From: Anaerococcus murdochii
Lineage (GTDB): Bacteria; Bacillota; Clostridia; Tissierellales; Peptoniphilaceae
Assembly (NCBI RefSeq): GCF_019957155.1
Contig: NZ_JAIPME010000002.1
Location: forward strand, 1,426,001-1,490,000
Direction: 5' to 3'
Length of the DNA stretch: 64,000 nucleotides
Shown: positions 17,760-26,743 of the stretch, in pieces
Position numbering within the stretch: position 1 is the stretch's first letter
Layout: each line of letters opens with the position of its first letter
Notes under the pieces: model-generated
The model's input: only the letters and a program-made list of their open reading frames with translations
Told to the model about the DNA's origin: nothing
Databases searched by the model: none
Program-made: the position numbers and the translations under genes

Positions 17760-19259
17760 ATGAATAATTCTTATTTTAAAACCGACCTGGCCCACATCTT
17801 TGATGTCGCTGAAAGATATAATTTTGTAAAAGATGAAATCGGCCATTGTTTGCAATTTTTTGCGGCAGTTTATGGTCTAAGCCTAAGTGAACTTGAATTT
17901 TTAATAGATAGTATTCATTTTGAGAGGAGTGAAATCTTTAAAAACCTTGATTCTAGTGGGTTTTTTAAGGGAGAAGACGTTTTGGAAGAATTTTTATCTT
18001 TGGTTGATAAGGGATATTTGAAAATAGAAACTCAAAATCAAAGTGATGACAATTACTATTATTCATATTTACACACCCAAAAGGCAAAAAACCTTGCAAA
18101 AGACCTAGATAAAAGGCTATCAAGCCTCCTTGATGATTTTGGTCGTGGCAAAGACTTGGTTGATTTTGCCTATACAGACGTGATTGATAAGTTAAATTAC
18201 CTTTTTGATGATTTGAGGATTTTGGGAAATGATAAGTACATATTGGATATAAAAGCTGATGGTGACCTAGATCCTGAATATACCAGGCGTTATGAATTAG
18301 TGAGGGACCTTAAAAAAGCCTTAAATGAGAAATACCCTTACCTATCTATAATTAATTTTGATGAATATAAGGAGCCTTCCTTTGATGACCTTGATGAAGA
18401 TGATGAAAACTTTGAGGAAGATTTTGACGATATGGTTGAAAACTACCTAAAAGATGGCAGGCACCTTGTAGAAATTGAATACACTATGAATTCTAGAAGG
18501 GTTAAGACAAGTCTACTTGTAAATGCGGAAGACTTTTCGGATGTGATTGAAATGGGAGACTTGGATGCTGATGAAATGGAGGACGGCGAGGCCTTCACAC
18601 ATTTTGTGATGTTGATGGATGACTTTAACAAGAACCATAAAAAAATCAAGGAAAAATTGAGAAATCTCTATTCTTTCATCGCGCCAGCCTACGATTTAAC
18701 AATAGGGGAATTTGAATTTTGCCTTTATTACTCAACAATTTATACTTGTGGTGAAGAAGAAATTTACGATATAGATGGATATTTTATCGACGATTCTAGG
18801 GAAATTGTGGCAAGTCTTCTTGAAAAAAGATACTTATATAAGGATGAAGATGGATTTACCCTTACAGAAAAATCTGATGCTGTTTTTAAGCATATGGGTG
18901 CACTATTTGCAACCACTATGGAGAAAAATAAGGAAGATTATAAGACTCTTTTAACTTGTGTCAACAATTATTATGATGCAAGTGAAAGCCTTGATAAATT
19001 TACTGACGATTTTGCCTATAGATTTTGCTTTGAAGGCTTCAATATTGAGGATAAGATAAGCGATGAAATAGACGAATATAGCTTGTCTGTGCCTTTTGAC
19101 AAGGCGGTCTTTCCTATAGTTAGTAAACATTTTTCAAATCCTAAAATCCTAGCCGTAAAAGATGAAGGTTCTTATATCAGCATAATTTTTACAACCGATG
19201 ACCAACCAGGCAAGGAAATCCTAGGCCGAATTTTTAAAACTGCTTTGGGAGATTTGTAA
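17760..19259 (+). CDS. Unrecognised acidic cytoplasmic protein with an internal duplication
   Basis: A 499-residue, strongly acidic protein with no signal peptide or membrane helix. I do not recognise its family. Two segments resemble one another: residues about 31-92 (FFAAVYGLSLSELEFLID, ending LVDKGYLKIE) and about 300-375 (FIAPAYDLTIGEFEFCLYYS, ending LLEKRYLYKDEDGFTLTEKS). Both look like winged-helix or MarR-like folds, with the second including a TLTE strand-turn. A very acidic stretch lies between about 205 and 225. AAAGGAGG precedes the ATG. The gene is only four bases ahead of a secreted serine-hydrolase gene and probably shares its message. The function is unknown. Confidence 0.7.
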   Translation: MNNSYFKTDLAHIFDVAERYNFVKDEIGHCLQFFAAVYGLSLSELEFLIDSIHFERSEIFKNLDSSGFFKGEDVLEEFLSLVDKGYLKIETQNQSDDNYYYSYLHTQKAKNLAKDLDKRLSSLLDDFGRGKDLVDFAYTDVIDKLNYLFDDLRILGNDKYILDIKADGDLDPEYTRRYELVRDLKKALNEKYPYLSIINFDEYKEPSFDDLDEDDENFEEDFDDMVENYLKDGRHLVEIEYTMNSRRVKTSLLVNAEDFSDVIEMGDLDADEMEDGEAFTHFVMLMDDFNKNHKKIKEKLRNLYSFIAPAYDLTIGEFEFCLYYSTIYTCGEEEIYDIDGYFIDDSREIVASLLEKRYLYKDEDGFTLTEKSDAVFKHMGALFATTMEKNKEDYKTLLTCVNNYYDASESLDKFTDDFAYRFCFEGFNIEDKISDEIDEYSLSVPFDKAVFPIVSKHFSNPKILAVKDEGSYISIIFTTDDQPGKEILGRIFKTALGDL

Positions 19260-19263
19260 GATT

Positions 19264-20571
19264 ATGAAAAAAATATTTAAGATTCTTTGTGCTTTTGCTT
19301 TGATAAATTTGACTTTAATTGGAAAATCTTTTGCAAGTGATGATGAAAAAATCCTTAAAGACGATCTTTATCAAGCCGTTAAAGGTACTATTGATGGCAA
19401 GTTTTACTATCAGGTAAATATAAAAACTGTTTACGGACCAAGTGATATCAATATTTACATGGCAAATGCCGACAAAGATACCTTGCCAGCGGCATCTACC
19501 ATTAAGCCCTTCATAGGCCTAGCTCTTTTAGAAAAGGTTGAAAATGGCCAGATGATTTATACAGAAGAAATCAAAAAAGACCTTGATCTAAGCCTTCGCC
19601 TATCAGACAATGATGCGACAAATAGGCTAATTGAGGAAATAGGTGGTTTTGAGGAAGTAAATTCCTATATAAAATCCTTTACAAAAAATGACAGGACAAG
19701 TTTAAATAGACTGATGCTAGGCAAAGGCGAGGAAAATACCGCCAATGCTAAGGACCTAACTATAGCCTTGTATAAGATTTATAGAAATGATAGTGAAATT
19801 GGCCAAGATATGGCAGTTTCCTTGTCCAATTCTTCTACAAAGAGGGTTAAATTATTAAAAAATGTTAATCCAACCTATAAAACCATGAACAAAACTGGGG
19901 AGCTAGCCCACATCGAAAACGACGTCGCCCTTGTAGAAACAGGATCCCAGGCTTATATAATAAGTCTCATGACAGAAAATGATGATTTTATGGATACCTA
20001 CAACCAAATCCTCCTCATAAATAAGCTTGGAGAAAAAGTTGCTAAGGCCTACGAGAAATATGAAATTGCTAATAAAAACAAGGAGAAAATCTCCGAAGCA
20101 AAGCTTTTGGAAAGGCTTGATAGCAAGGAGAAAAAACTTGCCTATGCTGTCTATAAAAACCAAATTTTTATAAACGCAGGCCAAACTCTCCTTGAGTCTG
20201 ATTTGCCAGCCATAGACCAAATTAGACCTGTCCTTAGCGAGCAAATTGAAAATTCAAAGGCTGTTTTGGACAAATCTAAAAAGACTTTGGCAAATTTTTC
20301 TAAAGAGCCTATTCAAAGTGAGGAAGATATGATTGTAAACCTAGTAAGGCTTCTTTATACCAATAAGGATTTAAATTCTGACCTTAACAGAAAGCTTGCC
20401 ATAGCCTTTTATAATAACAAGTCAGCGGCCATGGCGGGGAATATAATCCTAAAGGAAGCTCCAAAGAAAAGTCTTGGGATCAGAAGACCTCTTCTTAGAA
20501 ATATCAAGGCCTCAGAAAAAATCCTAGAAAAAACTCAGTCCTACTTTGAAAAGTTAAATGCAGAAAATTAA
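19264..20571 (+). CDS. Secreted beta-lactamase-fold serine hydrolase with a duplicated C-terminal domain
   Basis: A 435-residue precursor with a signal peptide (1-25). Residues about 45-250 have the penicillin-recognition motifs: S78-T-I-K81, S114-D-N and K210-T-G. The Glu166 region of class A beta-lactamases (EPELN) is replaced by SLNRLMLGKGEE, so hydrolysis of beta-lactams looks doubtful; a peptidoglycan-peptide or binding role is more likely (inference). The C-terminal part contains two similar helical units, about 291-342 and 378-430 (KLAYAVYKNQIFINAGQ and KLAIAFYNNKSAAMAGN), which I do not recognise. The ribosome site is weak and distant (GGGAG), so translation may depend on coupling to the gene four bases upstream. 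Confidence 0.75.
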   Translation: MKKIFKILCAFALINLTLIGKSFASDDEKILKDDLYQAVKGTIDGKFYYQVNIKTVYGPSDINIYMANADKDTLPAASTIKPFIGLALLEKVENGQMIYTEEIKKDLDLSLRLSDNDATNRLIEEIGGFEEVNSYIKSFTKNDRTSLNRLMLGKGEENTANAKDLTIALYKIYRNDSEIGQDMAVSLSNSSTKRVKLLKNVNPTYKTMNKTGELAHIENDVALVETGSQAYIISLMTENDDFMDTYNQILLINKLGEKVAKAYEKYEIANKNKEKISEAKLLERLDSKEKKLAYAVYKNQIFINAGQTLLESDLPAIDQIRPVLSEQIENSKAVLDKSKKTLANFSKEPIQSEEDMIVNLVRLLYTNKDLNSDLNRKLAIAFYNNKSAAMAGNIILKEAPKKSLGIRRPLLRNIKASEKILEKTQSYFEKLNAEN

Positions 20572-20579
20572 TTTTCTCA

Positions 20580-20585
20580 TATAAT
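20580..20585 (+). promoter_or_regulatory. -10 element placing transcription start on the pseudouridine synthase ATG
   Basis: TATAAT ends six bases before the ATG at 20592. No good -35 element is seen, and there is no Shine-Dalgarno, so a leaderless message is possible. Confidence 0.35.
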
Positions 20586-20591
20586 AATCAT

Positions 20592-21485
20592 ATGATACTA
20601 ATAGCAGATGACCTTATAAGAGTTGATAAATACATATCTGACGAACTTGACGAAATACCAAGGGAGAAGATAAAAGATTTTATCAAAGCTTCTTTAATAA
20701 AAGTAAATAATGAAAAAGTAAAGCCCTCAACCAAGCTTAAGATGGGCGATGAAATTTTTATAGATGATTCACTTTTTGAAGTCCCAGAGATTGTACCAGA
20801 GGATATTCCACTTGATATTGTCTATGAAAATGATGACTTAGCTATAATTAACAAGCAAAAAAACCTAATTGTCCACCCAGCAGGGTCAATTGTGACAGGG
20901 ACCTTGGTGAATGCCCTGCTTTTTAAATACGGCTACGACGGCCTTTCCCACATTGGCGGGGAAGATAGGCCAGGGATTGTCCACAGACTTGATAAGGATA
21001 CGACAGGCCTAATGGTGATTGCAAAAAATAATGAATCCTATCGATATTTAAAGGAGCTTTTTGAAACCAGACAGGTAAGAAAAGAATATCTGGCCATTGT
21101 CTTTGGAAATTTTGAACAAAAGTCTGGCAGGATAGAAAATTTCATGGATAGGGACCCTCATAATAGGCGCAAGATGGCAGTTCGTCCTAGTGGGAGAAAG
21201 GCAATTTCTGAATACCAAGTTCTAAGCGAAGTAGACGGTTTTAGCTTAGTGAAGGTCCACATCATAACAGGTAGGACCCACCAAATAAGAGTTCACATGA
21301 CAGACATTAACCATCCACTTCTGGGAGATCCTGTCTATGGCAATTTTAAACATAAATTCAACCTAGACCATCCACTTCTCCACTGCACCCATTTGGCCTT
21401 TACCGACAAGAACGGCAGGGAAATGGTCTTTGATAAGGAAGTCCCAGAGGAATTTGAAAAATATAAAAATATCCTAGGTTTGTAA
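20592..21485 (+). CDS. RluA/RluD-family pseudouridine synthase
   Basis: A 297-residue enzyme with an N-terminal S4-like RNA-binding domain (about 8-60, IRVDKYISDELDEIPREKIKDFI overall, with LIKVNNEKVK) and a catalytic domain carrying GIVHRLDKDTTGL (about 134-146), whose Asp forms the covalent intermediate, plus GRTHQIRVHM (about 228-237). It converts uridines to pseudouridine in 23S rRNA or tRNA; the exact site cannot be told from sequence, but RluD-like modification of helix 69 is common. There is no Shine-Dalgarno before the ATG and no alternative in-frame start nearby. It lies 20 bp after the serine hydrolase gene. Confidence 0.9.
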   Translation: MILIADDLIRVDKYISDELDEIPREKIKDFIKASLIKVNNEKVKPSTKLKMGDEIFIDDSLFEVPEIVPEDIPLDIVYENDDLAIINKQKNLIVHPAGSIVTGTLVNALLFKYGYDGLSHIGGEDRPGIVHRLDKDTTGLMVIAKNNESYRYLKELFETRQVRKEYLAIVFGNFEQKSGRIENFMDRDPHNRRKMAVRPSGRKAISEYQVLSEVDGFSLVKVHIITGRTHQIRVHMTDINHPLLGDPVYGNFKHKFNLDHPLLHCTHLAFTDKNGREMVFDKEVPEEFEKYKNILGL

Positions 21486-21532
21486 AATTTCAAAATATTA
21501 AGTAAAAAAATTTGATTTTCAATTAATACAAG

Positions 21533-21561
21533 GAGTCCTAAAGGAATTTAGGGCTTTTTTC
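21533..21561 (+). terminator. Rho-independent terminator after the pseudouridine synthase gene
   Basis: AGTCCTAAA pairs with TTTAGGGCT around GGAA, followed by a T-run. The remaining ~200 bp up to secA holds a TATAAT at 21725-21730 with a poorly spaced TTGCCT upstream, and nothing else I can identify. Confidence 0.78.
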
Positions 21562-21767
21562 TATTAAATTTGCCTTAAATTAGGAAAATAGATTGAATTA
21601 ACCATAGAAAGCTATTATAATGTATAGTGGATTAAAATCATTATCAGTTTATTTTACAAAATTAATACTTAAGTATAAAAGGATTAATCCTTGCCTAGAT
21701 TGCCTATTTTTGATTGAAATTTTGTATAATAAGGGTAGGATAAGTGAAGAATTGGAAGGTGAAAAAT

Positions 21768-24497
21768 TTGGCATTATTTAATATATTTAAATCATTTAGT
21801 CAAAAAGAAATCGAAGAAAATAAAAAAATTGTCGATAAAATCTTAGCACTAGATGAAGATATGCAAAAGTTAAGTGACGAAGACTTAAAACATAAAACAG
21901 TTGAATTTAAAGAAAGATTAAAAAACGGAGAAACCCTTGATGACCTCTTAGTTGAGGCCTTTGCTGTAGTTAGAGAAGCAAGTGATAGGGTACTAGGAAT
22001 CAAGCATTATCCAGTGCAACTTTTAGGTGGTATTGTACTACATAATGGACAGATAGCAGAAATGAAGACAGGTGAAGGTAAGACTCTTGTAGCAACACTT
22101 CCATCTTACTTAAATGCCTTATCTGGAAAGGGTGTTCACGTAGTAACAGTAAACGACTACCTTGCAAAGCGTGACCAAGAGTGGATGGGCAAGGTCCATA
22201 CCTGGCTTGGTTTATCTGTAGGTTGTATAATTTACGGACTTACAAATAGCGAAAGAAGAGAAAATTATAACGCTGATATCACTTATGGTACAAACAACCA
22301 ATTTGGTTTCGACTACCTAAGGGATAACATGGTTATCTATAAGGAAGACATGGTTCAACGTGGTCTAAACTACGCAATCGTAGACGAGGTTGACTCAATC
22401 TTAATAGATGAGGCAAGAACACCACTTATTATTTCAGGCCAAGGCGATGAATCAACAGATACCTACCAAAAGGCAAATGAGTTTATCCAAACTCTTGAAG
22501 GTAGAATCTTAGATCCTAATGAAGATGCAGATATTGACCCATTTGATAGGGAATTTAAAGTAGAAGACGTAGACTTCCTTGTAGATGAAAAGAGAAAATC
22601 ATCAAACCTTACAGAAAAAGGTACAAAAAAGGCTGAAGAATTCTTTGGTATCGACAACCTTTCTGATACAGAAAACCTAGAATTATCTCACTATATCAAC
22701 AACGCCCTAAAGGCTAATACAACAATGACAAGAGACATTGACTATGTTGTAAACCATGGCGAAGTTGAAATCGTAGACGAATTCACAGGTCGTATCATGC
22801 AAGGTAGGAGATTCTCAGATGGTCTTCACCAAGCGATAGAAGCTAAAGAAGGTGTAGAAGTTAAGGCAGAAAGTAAAACACTTGCTACCATTACCTTCCA
22901 AAACTACTTTAGAATGTATGATAAACTTTCAGGTATGACTGGTACTGCAAAAACAGAAGAAGACGAATTTGACGAAATCTACAAGCTAGACGTAGTTGAA
23001 ATTCCAACTAATAGACCAGTTCAAAGGGAAGATGACAACGACCACGTTTATATCAACGAACGCGGCAAGTTCAACGCAATTATAAACGAAATTAACAAGG
23101 TCCACGCAACAGGCCAACCAATCCTTGTAGGTACTATTTCAATCGAGGCAAGTGAGAGACTTTCTGATGCCCTAAAACAAGCTGGCATCAAGCACACAGT
23201 CCTAAACGCTAAAAACCACGAAAGAGAAGCAGAAATAGTTGCCCAAGCAGGACGTCTTGGTTCAGTAACAATCGCAACCAACATGGCGGGCCGTGGTACA
23301 GATATTACCCTCGGCGGTAACGTAGATTTCATGGCTAAACAAAAGCTAAGAAGAGAAGGAATTTCAGACGAATTAATCGAAGAAGTTGACTCATTCTCAG
23401 CAACAGATAACCAAGAAATCCTTGATGTTAGAAAGAAATTTAGACATTATAAAGATCAATTTAGACCAGGAATCAAGGCTGAAGAAGCCGAAGTAATCAA
23501 GGCAGGTGGTCTATACATTATCGGTTCTGAAAGACACGAATCAAGACGTATCGATAACCAGCTAAGAGGACGTTCAGGCCGTCAAGGAGACCCTGGTAAG
23601 TCAAGATTCTTTATATCTCTAGAAGATGATCTAATCAGATTAAACGGTGGTGAAGCTGTAGCAAAATTTGTTCAAAAGGCAGATTTTGACGAAAATGAGC
23701 CAATCGTATCAAGAATGGTGACAAGGTCAATTGAAAAGGCTCAAACAAGAGTAGAAGCAAATAACTTTGCGACAAGAAAGAGAGTCCTTCAATACGACGA
23801 CGTTATGAACAAGCAAAGAACAATCATCTACAACGAAAGACGTGAAGTTCTAATGGGTCATGACATGAAAGAAACCATCGTCGATATGATTAAACAAGTT
23901 ATAAAAGATGCAGTTTATACCTTCACTAATCCTGAAGTCAAGCCTGAAAATTGGGAAATGACAGCCCTTCTAAACTACTTAAATGGTCTAGGAGTTCCTG
24001 TAACCCAACTTCATTTTGAAAATATAAATTCTTACACCCAAGATAACCTAATTGACTATATCACAGGTGCAACCCTTGCTAAATACGAAGACAAGGAAGC
24101 TACTTTCGGACCAGAAAACATGAGAGAAGTTGAAAGAGTAATACTTCTTAGGGTTATAGACCAAAAATGGATGGACCACATCGATGCAATGGATCAAATG
24201 CGTAAGGAAATCGGCGTTAGGGCTATGGGTCAAGAAGACCCAGTTAGAGCCTACACTAACGAAGGTTTTGATATGTACGAAGAAATGACCAGAGCAATCC
24301 AAGAAGACACTGTTAGATACATGATGAATGTAGAAATCAGACAAAATATCCAAAGAAAGCAAATTCTTGTTCCAGAAGAAGCTAGCCACGAGGATATAAC
24401 AGGTCCTTCTACAGATGAAGAAGACTACGAAGGTCTAAACAGAGCTGAACGCAGAAGATTAGACCGTGAAGCCAAGAAATCAACTGTAAAGAAATAG
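21768..24497 (+). CDS. secA: Preprotein translocase ATPase SecA
   Basis: A roughly 909-residue motor that pushes unfolded preproteins through SecYEG. Walker A is in MKTGEGKTLVA, the DEAD-like VDEVDSILIDEARTP follows, then GMTGTAKTE, TNMAGRGTDITLGGN and the QLRGRSGRQGDPG helicase motifs. I prefer TTG at 21768, because GGAAGGTG is six bases upstream and the product then begins ALFNIFKSF like other SecA proteins; GTG at 21744 would add eight residues. The C-terminal zinc-binding CxCxSGK tail that contacts SecB is absent: the protein ends RAERRRLDREAKK. The stop is one base from the prfB start, the usual secA-prfB order. Confidence 0.96.
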   Translation: MALFNIFKSFSQKEIEENKKIVDKILALDEDMQKLSDEDLKHKTVEFKERLKNGETLDDLLVEAFAVVREASDRVLGIKHYPVQLLGGIVLHNGQIAEMKTGEGKTLVATLPSYLNALSGKGVHVVTVNDYLAKRDQEWMGKVHTWLGLSVGCIIYGLTNSERRENYNADITYGTNNQFGFDYLRDNMVIYKEDMVQRGLNYAIVDEVDSILIDEARTPLIISGQGDESTDTYQKANEFIQTLEGRILDPNEDADIDPFDREFKVEDVDFLVDEKRKSSNLTEKGTKKAEEFFGIDNLSDTENLELSHYINNALKANTTMTRDIDYVVNHGEVEIVDEFTGRIMQGRRFSDGLHQAIEAKEGVEVKAESKTLATITFQNYFRMYDKLSGMTGTAKTEEDEFDEIYKLDVVEIPTNRPVQREDDNDHVYINERGKFNAIINEINKVHATGQPILVGTISIEASERLSDALKQAGIKHTVLNAKNHEREAEIVAQAGRLGSVTIATNMAGRGTDITLGGNVDFMAKQKLRREGISDELIEEVDSFSATDNQEILDVRKKFRHYKDQFRPGIKAEEAEVIKAGGLYIIGSERHESRRIDNQLRGRSGRQGDPGKSRFFISLEDDLIRLNGGEAVAKFVQKADFDENEPIVSRMVTRSIEKAQTRVEANNFATRKRVLQYDDVMNKQRTIIYNERREVLMGHDMKETIVDMIKQVIKDAVYTFTNPEVKPENWEMTALLNYLNGLGVPVTQLHFENINSYTQDNLIDYITGATLAKYEDKEATFGPENMREVERVILLRVIDQKWMDHIDAMDQMRKEIGVRAMGQEDPVRAYTNEGFDMYEEMTRAIQEDTVRYMMNVEIRQNIQRKQILVPEEASHEDITGPSTDEEDYEGLNRAERRRLDREAKKSTVKK

Positions 24498-24498
24498 T

Positions 24499-25609
24499 AT
24501 GAGAGAAATATTTGAACTAAAAGAAGAAATCAAAAACCTCGAAGAAACTCTAAACCTAGTCGGAGATAGTCTTTGACCCGGCTAGGCTAAAAGAAGAAAT
24601 AGATGGCCTACAAAAGAAATCAATTAGCCCAGATTTTTGGGATGATTCTGACAAGGCCCAAAATGTCATGGCGACCCTTTCTGATAAGAAAGAAGATTTA
24701 AAAGCCTACACTGACATTGAAGATGCTATCAAAGATAACCAAGATTTGATAGACTTGGTAGAATTAAGCGATGATGAAGAGCTTTCCACTCTAGAAGAGG
24801 TTGATTCTAACCTTAAAAAAATCAAAAAAGACCTAGGAAGCCTAAAACTTAAGACCCAATTAAATGGAGAATATGACAAAAACAATGCCTATCTTTCCAT
24901 AAATGCAGGTGCAGGTGGTCTTGAGGCGACAGACTGGGCGGACATGCTCTTTAGGATGTACACCAGGTATTGCGAAAAAAGGGGCTTTAAGGTTGAGGTC
25001 AAGGACTTAAACAACGAGGAAGCAGGCGGGATTAAGTCTGTTACCCTCCATGTCAAGGGCCCTTACGCCTACGGCTATCTAAAGGGAGAAAAAGGGGTTC
25101 ACAGACTTGTGAGGATTTCACCATTTGACAGCCAATCTAGGCGCCACACTTCTTTTTCTTCAGTAGATATATTTCCTGAATTAGACGAAGATACAAGCAT
25201 AGAAATTGATCCATCAGATTTAAGGATTGATACCTACAGGGCAAGTGGGGCAGGCGGCCAGCACGTAAATAAGACTGACTCTGCGGTAAGGATCACCCAC
25301 ATTCCAACAGGAGTGGTTGCCACAAGCCAGGCTGAAAGAAGCCAGATGCAAAATAGGGAAACAGCGATGAACCTCCTTATTTCAAAACTAATTCAGATTA
25401 AAGAAGAAGAGAAAAAAGAAAAAATAGAAGATATCCAAGGCAAGTATTCGCAAATTGCCTGGGGTAGCCAGATAAGATCTTATGTTTTCCAACCTTATAC
25501 CATGGTCAAAGACCACAGGACAAACTACGAGATGGGAAATGTAGAAGCAGTGATGGATGGGGACATCCAAGGCTTTATAGACGCTTATCTAGCAAAAAAT
25601 GAAAATTAA
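24499..25609 (+). CDS. prfB: Peptide chain release factor 2, with programmed +1 frameshift
   Basis: The ATG at 24499 opens a 25-codon frame that ends CTT TGA at 24571-24576. Slipping one base forward gives CTT GAC CCG and continues to 25609, for about 369 residues in total. This is the autoregulatory RF2 frameshift: when RF2 is scarce, TGA is read slowly and ribosomes shift. GGAG at 24562-24565 is the internal Shine-Dalgarno-like stimulator. The factor has the SPF stop-codon-recognition motif in RISPFDSQ and the catalytic GGQ in SGAGGQHVNK. A gene finder working from one frame would start it near 24668 and truncate it. It overlaps secA's operon and ends at a terminator. Confidence 0.95.
24562..24577 (+). 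promoter_or_regulatory. RF2 programmed frameshift signal
   Basis: GGAG, five bases, CTT TGA C: a Shine-Dalgarno-like stimulator followed by the slippery Leu codon and the in-frame stop of prfB. Confidence 0.9.
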
Positions 25610-25611
25610 TA

Positions 25612-25636
25612 GGGAAGCAATAGCTTCCCCTTTTTT
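25612..25636 (+). terminator. Rho-independent terminator between prfB and trpS
   Basis: GGGAAGC pairs with GCTTCCC around AATA, followed by C and six T. Confidence 0.85.
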
Positions 25637-25655
25637 ACATCAAAAGGAGAAAATT

Positions 25656-26741
25656 ATGGGAGATATAATTTTAACAGGTGATAGGCCAACAGGTAGACTT
25701 CACCTTGGCCATTATGTAGGAAGCCTAAGAAATAGGGTAAAGATGCAGAATGAAGGTAACTATGATAAGATGTATGTCATGATTGCAGATAGCCAAGCCC
25801 TTACAGATAATTTTGCCAATCCAGCAAAAATCCGTGAAAACCTTATCGAAGTTGCCCTCGACTACCTAAGCGTGGGCATTGACCCAGAAAAGGTGAGCAT
25901 TTTTGTTCAATCACAAGTGGCAGAGCTTACAGAACTGACATTTTATTTTCTAAACTTAGTTACACTTTCAAGACTTGAAAGGAACCCAACTGTTAAACAA
26001 GAAATTAAGCTAAGAAATTTTGAAACTAGCCTTCCAGCAGGGTTTTTAATCTATCCAGTAAGCCAGGCTGCAGATATTTTGCTCTTTGATGCCAATGTTG
26101 TACCGGTTGGTGAAGACCAGGAACCAATGCTAGAACAAGCTAGGGAACTTGCAAGAAGTTTTAATAATATCTACGGAGAAATTTTTGTAGAACCAAAGGC
26201 AGTTTTGCCAGAATCAAAAATGGCTCGCCGTATGCCTGGAATTGACGGGGCTGCTAAGATGAGCAAGTCTCTAGGAAATGCGATTTATCTTGCAGATGAC
26301 AAAAAAACTGTCAAGAAAAAAGTCATGGCCATGTACACAGATCCAGACCATATCAATATCGACGATCCTGGCAAGGTGGAGGGAAATATAGTCTTTACCT
26401 ACCTAGATGTATTTTCAAATGACAGCCATTTTGAAAAATATTTACCAGAATACAAAAATCTTGACGAACTAAAGGCCCACTACCAAAGGGGAGGTCTTGG
26501 TGATGTTAAGTGCAAGAAGTTTTTAATCAAGGTCCTAGAAGAGGAATTAGAACCAATAAGGGCAAGGCGTGCCGAATACGAAAAAGACATAGAAAAAGTC
26601 TTTGAAATCCTAGAAAAAGGCACTGCTGACGCTAGGGCCCAAGGCGCTAAGAAAATCGAAAGAGTCAAGGCTGCCATGGGTATAGATTATTTTGAAGATA
26701 CAGAACTTATAAAAGAAATCCAAGAAAAATATAGGGGCTAG
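25656..26741 (+). CDS. trpS: Tryptophanyl-tRNA synthetase
   Basis: A 361-residue class I synthetase charging tRNA-Trp. The HIGH-like GRLHLGHYVG motif is at about 13-22 and KMSKS in GAAKMSKSLGN at about 204. The fold and length fit, though it is slightly longer than the ~330-residue Bacillus type, with insertions near the C-terminus. AAGGAG lies before the ATG at 25656; an upstream in-frame ATG at 25599 would run through the terminator hairpin and lacks a ribosome site. No T-box precedes it. The next gene, an NSS transporter, starts two bases after the stop, so the two may be co-expressed; amino-acid uptake would fit (inference). Confidence 0.94.
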   Translation: MGDIILTGDRPTGRLHLGHYVGSLRNRVKMQNEGNYDKMYVMIADSQALTDNFANPAKIRENLIEVALDYLSVGIDPEKVSIFVQSQVAELTELTFYFLNLVTLSRLERNPTVKQEIKLRNFETSLPAGFLIYPVSQAADILLFDANVVPVGEDQEPMLEQARELARSFNNIYGEIFVEPKAVLPESKMARRMPGIDGAAKMSKSLGNAIYLADDKKTVKKKVMAMYTDPDHINIDDPGKVEGNIVFTYLDVFSNDSHFEKYLPEYKNLDELKAHYQRGGLGDVKCKKFLIKVLEEELEPIRARRAEYEKDIEKVFEILEKGTADARAQGAKKIERVKAAMGIDYFEDTELIKEIQEKYRG

Positions 26742-26743
26742 CC

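Noticed and set aside
24571..24576. TGA in prfB read as a pseudogene-making stop
   Set aside because: The surrounding GGAG...CTT-TGA-C is the normal RF2 frameshift site, and the rest of the gene is intact.
25611..25656. Hairpin before trpS as a T-box terminator
   Set aside because: There is no T-box sequence or Stem I; it is a plain terminator of prfB.
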